Below, in pieces: positions 42,512 through 47,467 of a stretch of DNA of 47,467 nucleotides (positions are counted from its first letter, which is position 1; every line of letters starts with the position of its first letter). The position numbers and the translations under genes were made by a program. The notes beneath the pieces were generated by a model, which had not been told where the DNA came from, searched no databases, and was given only the letters and a program-made list of their open reading frames with translations. This DNA is from Opitutaceae bacterium (GTDB lineage Bacteria; Verrucomicrobiota; Verrucomicrobiia; Opitutales; Opitutaceae), in NCBI GenBank assembly GCA_028822375.1, contig JAPKDW010000004.1:1-47467 (forward strand), given 5' to 3'.

Positions 42512-43059
42512 GTTGGATTAGATTTGAAGTTCGAAAGGGCGCAGGCGGCTTCGCTTGATGCAAAGCGAATGATGAGTCGCCGCCGCCAACCTTTAAGCGC
42601 CCAAATAAGGATCAGCCCGACGATCGCAATAGACAGTCCGGTTTCGGTGGTGACAAGCGCCTCGGAGATGCCGCTGGCGATGAGGTCGATCGATTCAACG
42701 CCTTCTTTCATTCCAAGAGCCTTGAAGGTCTTTAGCATGCCGGCGACAGTGCCTAGAAGGCCTAGGAGGGGAGCGGCGGTGGCTATGATACGAACGAACT
42801 TCAGGCGTCGATCGAAGTGTTGTCGCCATTCCGCGCGTTCCTGAGTCATTGTCTCGATTTCGTACGCGGGGTTGGCTTGGTCGTGAGAAATCGACTTTGC
42901 GGAAAGTGAAGGGTGGACCGATTTCGAACGTCGAAGAAGTTCCAGGGCGAGCCTGAACAGGGCTGTGAAAAGGATGAGCGATAGCAGTATCAACGGAGGC
43001 ATGACAAAGCCGCCTTGCTCCCAGATGCTTGTTAGGCCCTCGAAAAGCGGTTGGCTCAC
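42505..43059 (-). CDS. ExbB/TolQ-family proton-channel subunit (short form)
   Basis: A 184-residue protein with three membrane helices: MPPLILLSLILFTALFRLAL, then AAPLLGLLGTVAGMLKTFKA and EALVTTETGLSIAIVGLILI. The last two hold the conserved ExbB/TolQ motifs. It lacks a long N-terminal extension, unlike the next gene upstream. Works with ExbD and TonB. Four-base overlap with the long ExbB-type gene. Confidence 0.92.
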   Translation of the reverse strand: MSQPLFEGLTSIWEQGGFVMPPLILLSLILFTALFRLALELLRRSKSVHPSLSAKSISHDQANPAYEIETMTQERAEWRQHFDRRLKFVRIIATAAPLLGLLGTVAGMLKTFKALGMKEGVESIDLIASGISEALVTTETGLSIAIVGLILIWALKGWRRRLIIRFASSEAACALSNFKSNPTC

Positions 43060-44441
43060 GAAGCCTTTTCTTTCATTGATACGGTTTGATTGAATCGTTC
43101 AGCGAGTGCGGTTGTTTGGATCGAAATACGCTTGGAGCGTCGATTTAGCCATGCGTGGACGAGCAAGGCGGGGATGGCAACGACTAGGCCGAATTCGGTT
43201 GTTACGAGAGCTTCCGAGATGCCTCCCGATAATGTTCGAGCATCGCCTGCTCCGTGGAGGCTGATGATTTGGAAGGTTTTGATCATGCCGGTTACGGTGC
43301 CTAGGAGGCCGAGAAGCGGGGCCACTGCAGCGGTGAGCGCTAGGAGAGAAAGTCGAGATTCGAGTCGGTCGCGGAAACTGAGAATCGCTTGGCTCATGGC
43401 GGCGGATCGAGCGTTTTCGGGGGCGTTTCGAAAGGCGAAACCTTCGGCGAAAATAGGACGTGCGTGAAGGGTCACTCCTTCAAGTTGGCGTTCGAATTCT
43501 TGCGGATCGGCAGTGTCGGCTAGGCTTGCTATCAATTCGGTTGGCGGGATACGGATCGCTCGAATTTGAAGCAATTTCAAAAGAGCGATGATCGAGGAGA
43601 GAACTCCGAATAGGGTGATCGGAATGATCCATATGCCGCCACTTCTCAGGTGGTCCGAAAATGAAGTTTGCGCATCGGCGTTGAGAAACGCCTGATCGAG
43701 CAATGGGTCGAATGGCAAGGAGACGTCATTTCCGTTGAGGCCTGCGGTTATGGCCTGCGAAGTTCCTGCAGTGCGCTGACGAAGACGAGTGATCAAGTCC
43801 TCGCCAACGACAATCAATCCGGCATCGCCCTCATTGGGATCGAAAAAGACGTAGGGCCCGATTTGCAGAGCCGTTCCGTTAACGACAACGCTTTCGGCTA
43901 GAGCTTTGGCCGAGTAGCGAGATCCGCCAATTCGATCGTCGATTCGATCGGATGCTTTTTCTGCGATGGCGAATAGAGCTTTGAGTCGATCGAGCCGAGC
44001 GGCGGGCGTATCGTCTTTGATTTGCTCTAAGGAGAGAAACGTTTCCCGGTAGTTCGGGCTCTCTATCGGGTGGAGGTTCTCCTCGAATTTCCGACGTATG
44101 TGAAGCAGGCGGTATTGAACGTCCTGTTGTTGGGAGGCGATTGCTTGAACGCGGGCCGAACGTTTTTCGACCTGATCCTTCATGCTGTCGGTCTGGAATT
44201 TCAATTGATTCCGTTCGCGTCTTAAAGCGGTCACCTCAGACTGAATACGCGAGAGTTCTTGGAGTTGCGGCTTTTGCTGCGCGGCTATTTCGGTTCTGAT
44301 TTCTTCAAGGTCTTTTCGGGCCTCGTCGAGGGATTGACTCGACCAATCGATGGTCTTCGAAAACGGAGCTTCAGTTTGGCTTTGGGCAGTGTTGAAGAGC
44401 GCCGCGAGCGCGAGAAGCGATAAGGTAAGGAGCGTTCTCAT
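43056..44441 (-). CDS. ExbB/TolQ-family protein with long periplasmic coiled-coil (TtpC-like)
   Basis: From ATG 44441, 461 residues: signal peptide (LLTLSLLALAALFNTAQS), then a coiled coil of about 230 residues (DEARKDLEEIRTEIAAQQKP, SEVTALRRERNQLKFQTDSM), a helix at about 255-290 (WIIPITLFGVLSSIIALLKL), and two C-terminal helices with AVAPLLGLLGTVTGMIKTFQ and EALVTTEFGLVVAIPALLVH. This two-part form is TtpC, known from Vibrio TonB2 systems as an extra component needed there. A longer frame from 44486 is less likely; the chosen ATG overlaps the preceding stop (ATGA). Confidence 0.88.
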   Translation of the reverse strand: MRTLLTLSLLALAALFNTAQSQTEAPFSKTIDWSSQSLDEARKDLEEIRTEIAAQQKPQLQELSRIQSEVTALRRERNQLKFQTDSMKDQVEKRSARVQAIASQQQDVQYRLLHIRRKFEENLHPIESPNYRETFLSLEQIKDDTPAARLDRLKALFAIAEKASDRIDDRIGGSRYSAKALAESVVVNGTALQIGPYVFFDPNEGDAGLIVVGEDLITRLRQRTAGTSQAITAGLNGNDVSLPFDPLLDQAFLNADAQTSFSDHLRSGGIWIIPITLFGVLSSIIALLKLLQIRAIRIPPTELIASLADTADPQEFERQLEGVTLHARPIFAEGFAFRNAPENARSAAMSQAILSFRDRLESRLSLLALTAAVAPLLGLLGTVTGMIKTFQIISLHGAGDARTLSGGISEALVTTEFGLVVAIPALLVHAWLNRRSKRISIQTTALAERFNQTVSMKEKAS

Positions 44442-45259
44442 TGGGCAGCCCCCTCTTTGGCGATCGATATAGGTAACTCGACCCAAGTGGCCGGAAGCTC
44501 TTCATCGCTTATATCGATAAAGGTCTGAACCGAGTCAATGAGGTCGGCTTGAGGGACCCATTCCCACTTGCCGTCTTGCATCGCGATTTCCCCAGCGAGC
44601 TGGAGCTCGTTCGATACGTAGTACCCACCGGCCAGTCCGAGGAAAACGACGTCGAAGAGGGCTTCCCGCCCATCGGGCAGTGTTTTCAATAGCGTGGATT
44701 GATGGACCTTGTTTTGAAATTCGAGCGCTGCTTCGAGGGCATCGACTGTCGATTTAACGAGCGCTTCCATTGCATCGTTCGAAAGCGTTTGAGGATCTTG
44801 GTCTAGTCCTGTCTGAATTTCTTGGAGGGGTACTCGCGCTTCTTGGAGAAGACGTTCGGGCCAGCTCTCCGAGCTTCGCATGACTTTTTCTGCAAGAGAA
44901 GGGCAAGCGGTTCGGAGGAATTCCGCGAGGGCTATTGATTCTTCTTCGTCGGAGGCTATTTCGGCGCTGCGGGTTTGGAGGTCTTCTAGGATTGGCCGGG
45001 CTAATGCGACAGCTGCTTCAAGGTTTTTCTGTTCCTCGTTCGCGAGTAGAATCAGATTCTCCATTTCTTCCTTGCGAAGGTCCCAGGCGAATTTCTCTTT
45101 GGCCGTCTGGTCTCTGTATTCCAAGGCCTGAGACAAATTTGCGCGAACGGTTTTCAGCTCGTCGACTGAATTTGTTTGGGCGTGAACGAAAAGCGGCGAT
45201 AGGCAGGCGGTGATGATTGGGAGCCATCGCGCATTGGGGTGGGGGGGCAATCGTGACAT
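44438..45259 (-). CDS. DUF3450 family periplasmic coiled-coil protein
   Basis: A 273-residue protein, first gene of the TonB module. A signal peptide (WLPIITACLSPLFVHA) is followed by a long coiled coil (KEKFAWDLRKEEMENLILLA, EEQKNLEAAVALARPILEDL). The C-terminal domain has ALFDVVFLGLAGGYYVSNEL and the WEWVPQ motif characteristic of DUF3450. DUF3450 genes commonly head TtpC-ExbB-ExbD-TonB-TPR clusters; their precise job is not established. ATGA overlap with the TtpC-like gene. The 238-base gap to the divergent methyltransferase gene holds its promoter and shows no other gene. Confidence 0.85.
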   Translation of the reverse strand: MSRLPPHPNARWLPIITACLSPLFVHAQTNSVDELKTVRANLSQALEYRDQTAKEKFAWDLRKEEMENLILLANEEQKNLEAAVALARPILEDLQTRSAEIASDEEESIALAEFLRTACPSLAEKVMRSSESWPERLLQEARVPLQEIQTGLDQDPQTLSNDAMEALVKSTVDALEAALEFQNKVHQSTLLKTLPDGREALFDVVFLGLAGGYYVSNELQLAGEIAMQDGKWEWVPQADLIDSVQTFIDISDEELPATWVELPISIAKEGAAQ

Positions 45260-45497
45260 AAAGAGTGTTTTACTGCGATCGGGTAGCTAGGCTTTGAAGT
45301 GTTTGTTATCTTGTTAGACTGTATATGGTCTGGGCCGGTCACATTTGAAATGCTTTTTTTGTATTTCTAATAACGTTTGGGGGAGAATCTGATTCGACGT
45401 TGTTTGAAAGCGTCGTTGGCTTTGAGTTAATTGAGAGATAGAGGTGTTGTGTTCTTTTTTGATTGCTCCGTAAGGGTTGAATGACCAGTCGGAGTAG

Positions 45498-46433
45498 ATG
45501 GACTTTTATTTCGATTCCTACGGGGACTTGACCCTTCAACGCGCGATGGTCTCCGACCAAGTGCGGACGGATGCCTTTGCAGATGCGATTGCTGAAGTGG
45601 TAAAGGATGGCGATCGGGTTCTCGACGTGGGTACGGGAACGGGTTTACTAGCGATGTTGTCGGCTAAAGCTGGAGCGGAGAAGGTCTTCGGAATAGATCA
45701 AGCGTCTGTAGCGGAACTTGCGACAAAACTAGTCGAGCACAATGGCTTGTCGGATAAGGTGGAAATCATCAAAGGGAACGCTAAAAACCTGCAGCTTCCC
45801 GAGAAGGTGGATGTATTGGTGAGCGAATGGTTGGGTCACTTCGGATTCGTTGAAACCATGCTCGATGACGTGATCGTCGCGCGGGATAAGAATCTAAAGC
45901 CGAACGGCACGATGCTTCCTTGTGGAATAGAGCTTTTCATGGCTCCAATCAGTGTGCCGTGGATCTACGGAGAGAGTGGGCCTGGATTTTGGGATTTTCC
46001 GGTTCATGGGATTGATTACTCTCCGTTGGAGGAGATGGAGCTTAAGCAAGCGATCGCGGGGAAATCGGTTGTGCCCGTGGATGCACTACTTTCTCGAGGA
46101 GAGTCCTTGATGGCGTTCGACCTAAAGACCGTGCAGCGCGACGATCCTTGGCGAAGTGGAGACCTCGAATTCGTAATCGAAGAGGATGGTCGAATGGACG
46201 GATTCGTCGGATGGTTTACGTCAGATCTGTCTCCCGAGATAACTTTGGATACCGGGCCTGGCAGCATCCCGACGCATTGGGGTCAAACGCACTTAATGTT
46301 TCCACCGCGAGACGTGAAAAAAGGAGATGCGCTGAAGGCTCATTTCGCCCTGAATCGTCACCCCTTCGAAGAACGAAGTCTGGAGCTGAAACTTACGGTG
46401 GATGAAGAGACGATCCACTACACCGTGGGCTAG
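45498..46433 (+). CDS. Protein arginine methyltransferase-like enzyme
   Basis: A 311-residue SAM enzyme. YFDSYGDLTLQRAMVSDQVR matches the first PRMT motif, VLDVGTGTGLLAMLSAKAGA is the SAM site, and the double-E loop SEWLGHFGFVET holds E110 and E119. The THW loop is SIPTHWGQTHLMF (H260, W261). C-terminal FEERSLELKLTVDEETIHYT is the usual beta-barrel end. PRMTs methylate arginine in eukaryotic proteins and are uncommon in bacteria. Presence of all catalytic motifs suggests an active enzyme; the target is unknown. It stands alone, followed by a strong terminator. Confidence 0.82.
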   Translation: MDFYFDSYGDLTLQRAMVSDQVRTDAFADAIAEVVKDGDRVLDVGTGTGLLAMLSAKAGAEKVFGIDQASVAELATKLVEHNGLSDKVEIIKGNAKNLQLPEKVDVLVSEWLGHFGFVETMLDDVIVARDKNLKPNGTMLPCGIELFMAPISVPWIYGESGPGFWDFPVHGIDYSPLEEMELKQAIAGKSVVPVDALLSRGESLMAFDLKTVQRDDPWRSGDLEFVIEEDGRMDGFVGWFTSDLSPEITLDTGPGSIPTHWGQTHLMFPPRDVKKGDALKAHFALNRHPFEERSLELKLTVDEETIHYTVG

Positions 46434-46474
46434 CGCATTTAAGCAGGTCCCTTTGTGCAATCAAAGATCCCCTT

Positions 46475-46510
46475 ACCATAGAAAAGGCCAACGTTGGCCT
46501 TTTTTATGGT
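46475..46510. terminator. Strong intrinsic terminator
   Basis: AAAAGGCCAACGTTGGCCTT (46482-46501) is followed by further T residues, and outer arms ACCATA (46475) and TATGGT (46505) extend the stem. It is 42 bases after the PRMT stop and works best on the plus strand. It isolates the toxin-antitoxin operon. Confidence 0.9.
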
Positions 46511-46566
46511 AGGGATTTTTCTTTAGGGGGGGGTGGAGAAGGTCTTTTGGAGTCTGGGCTTGCTAA

Positions 46567-46598
46567 ATGCCTACATGTGATGCATGCAATGCAGGCAT
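46567..46598. promoter_or_regulatory. Palindrome at the antitoxin start
   Basis: ATGCCT (46567-46572) and AGGCAT (46593-46598) are inverted, with TGCATGCA in between. It overlaps the start of the antitoxin gene, where VapB-type antitoxins usually bind to repress their own operon. Function inferred from position. Confidence 0.4.
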
Positions 46599-46848
46599 GA
46601 AGAAAGGGCAGTATACGGTTAGGCAAGTGCCGGCTTCGCTGGATGCGGCTTTGCGACGGAAGGCGAAGCGAAAGGGGCAGAGCCTCAATCAGGTATTGCT
46701 CGATACGCTTGCCGAGAGCGTTGGGGTGAGCGAGGAGGCTGCTCGTTATCACGATCTTGATGCGTTGGCGGGGACCTGGAAATCGGACAAGGCCTTCGAC
46801 GATGCGGTGAAGGTTTTCGACAAGGTGGATCCAGAGGACTGGGCATGA
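46597..46848 (+). CDS. VapB-like ribbon-helix-helix antitoxin
   Basis: From ATG 46597, 83 residues: the N-terminal strand QYTVRQVPASLDAALRRKAK, then helices RKGQSLNQVLLDTLAESVG, the ribbon-helix-helix DNA-binding unit. The C-terminus (DLDALAGTWKSDKAFDDAVK, then DKVDPEDWA) is the part that would wrap the toxin. The frame opens at 46567, but those ten residues (two Cys) overlap the palindrome and do not look like the family. The gene overlaps the toxin start by four bases (ATGA). Confidence 0.85.
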   Translation: MKKGQYTVRQVPASLDAALRRKAKRKGQSLNQVLLDTLAESVGVSEEAARYHDLDALAGTWKSDKAFDDAVKVFDKVDPEDWA

Positions 46849-47231
46849 ACCTTTCGGTCGATACGAATGGCTATACGGCGTTCTGCAAGAACGACTCGAT
46901 CGCGGTAGACGCGATGCAGAAGGCGGATCGAATCCTGCTTCCGTTGATGGTGGTCGCCGAGCTTCGGGCTGGCTTTTCAGTGGGGAGGAAAGGAGCGGAG
47001 AACGAGGCGATCCTTCAGCGATTTTTGAATTCGCCGCGCGTATCCATCGAATCTCCGGACGAGAGTACGACATTCGTTTATGCGCGCCTTTTTGGATATT
47101 TGCGCCGCAAAGGGGCGCCGATTCCGATCAACGATCTTTGGATCGCGTCGCTGACGCTTCAACACGAAGCGACGCTGCTTACTTTTGATCGGCATTTCGA
47201 GGCTCTGCCGCAAATTCCGCGATGGGGATAA
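46845..47231 (+). CDS. VapC-like PIN-domain toxin
   Basis: A 128-residue PIN ribonuclease. Active-site acids are D6 (NLSVDTNGY), E39 (VVAELRAG), D97 (PINDLWIAS) and D115 (LTFDRHF), all present, so it should be active as an Mg2+-dependent RNase. Antitoxin and toxin order and ATGA overlap are standard for VapBC. Targets of the family are tRNAs or rRNA; the one here is unknown. Confidence 0.9.
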   Translation: MNLSVDTNGYTAFCKNDSIAVDAMQKADRILLPLMVVAELRAGFSVGRKGAENEAILQRFLNSPRVSIESPDESTTFVYARLFGYLRRKGAPIPINDLWIASLTLQHEATLLTFDRHFEALPQIPRWG

Positions 47232-47262
47232 AGTTTTGGCAAGGGGGGCAATGGACAACGCT

Positions 47263-47367
47263 CGCTTGATCCCTGGCCATGCGCAGCATGGATCAAGCGA
47301 TCGGGGCAGGATTCGCGATTCTCGCGGGCATGATTTCGAATAAGCATAGCGGTTAAATCGCTATGCT
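47263..47367. repeat. Two hairpin repeats downstream of the toxin gene
   Basis: CGCTTGATCC (47263-47272) pairs with GGATCAAGCG (47290-47299). AGCATAGCG (47343-47351) pairs with CGCTATGCT (47359-47367) around GTTAAAT. Both are perfect. They may be transcription or mRNA-stabilising hairpins or dispersed repeats. Confidence 0.6.
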
Positions 47368-47411
47368 AGGGCGGTCGCTAACGACAGTATCCAATGGTTA
47401 ACCCGCTTCCT

Positions 47412-47467
47412 TTACCAAGGATGTTTTTCGACGCCAAGGTGTTTGAGAACTTCGGGAGGCGGGCCAT
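47412..47467 (-). CDS. Possible C-terminal end of a gene that continues beyond the window
   Basis: On the minus strand a frame open to the window edge reads GPPPEVLKHLGVEKHPW and stops at 47412-47414. The text is protein-like (proline-rich, with HLG) and loosely resembles tails of some insertion-sequence transposases, but it is too short to assign. The start lies outside the window. Confidence 0.3.
   Translation of the reverse strand, partial: GPPPEVLKHLGVEKHPW

Noticed and set aside
47263-47299. Integron attC-like site
   Set aside because: The perfect 10-base arms lack the R and L box consensus (GTTRRRY/RYYYAAC) and no integrase is nearby; an ordinary hairpin repeat is simpler.
1-47467. 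tRNA or rRNA genes
   Set aside because: No stretch with a T-loop (GGTTCGAATCC-like), acceptor stem and CCA was recognised, and no rRNA motif was seen. A tRNAscan run would be the proper test.

Overview
The window looks like chromosomal DNA of a free-living, probably marine, member of the Verrucomicrobiota (Opitutia-like). This is inferred from gene content: three intact formylglycine-type sulfatases plus a dead one, several 3-keto-disaccharide-hydrolase (DUF1080) type proteins, DUF5069, DUF2959, TIM-barrel sugar isomerases and Gfo/Idh/MocA enzymes. The intergenic gaps are full of palindromic repeats of several families. No rRNA or tRNA gene was found. Most genes sit in tight operons, often with 4-base ATGA overlaps.

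Layout. 1-805: AT-rich foreign segment holding only the 3' end of a glycoside hydrolase gene. 818-2000: a DUF5069 gene, then a broken sulfatase gene interrupted by a 172-bp MITE. 2090-3145: secreted DUF1080 protein. 3400-9930: vitamin B12 uptake locus: candidate cobalamin riboswitch, BtuB-like receptor, BtuF, BtuC, BtuD, PduO-type adenosyltransferase and a truncated Dph6-like gene. 9963-19429: Spy-like protein, Na+/solute symporter, orphan TctC-type binding protein, two divergent sulfatases, DUF2959 lipoprotein, DUF1080 lipoprotein and a small membrane protein. 19778-25181: a metal-uptake operon (binding protein, OprB-type porin, ATPase, permease fused to a DtxR-like repressor, second permease). 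Its order and the permease-repressor fusion match the chlamydial ytgABCD system, and a palindromic operator candidate precedes it.

25383-31273: SAM methyltransferase and SpoU rRNA/tRNA methylase pair; a membrane nuclease-fold protein; a sugar isomerase / Nramp-like transporter / Gfo-Idh operon in which the Nramp-like protein lacks the metal-binding motifs. 31378-37650: LamG/DUF1080-like protein, third sulfatase, two SDR dehydrogenases, a Tat-exported isomerase and an EamA transporter. 37879-38361: a scar of a lost type I-C CRISPR-Cas locus (WYL regulator 3' end plus one degenerate repeat). 38478-39845: secreted protein of unknown function. 40003-45259: six-gene TonB2-type energy module (DUF3450, ExbB/TtpC-like, ExbB, ExbD, TonB, TPR). 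45498-47231: bacterial protein-arginine-methyltransferase homologue and a VapBC toxin-antitoxin pair. The right edge may carry the C-terminal tail of one more minus-strand gene.

Together the genes suggest a degrader of sulfated glycans. Secreted sulfatases and DUF1080 proteins act on substrates outside the cytoplasm. Symporters and the Nramp-like carrier import products. Isomerases, Gfo/Idh and SDR enzymes catabolise them. Two outer-membrane uptake systems (B12 and metal) could be powered by the TonB module. The most interesting items are the permease-repressor fusion with its operator, the metal-site-less Nramp-like carrier in a sugar operon, the bacterial PRMT, the nested palindromes at 13910-14137, the loopless palindrome family and the CRISPR scar.
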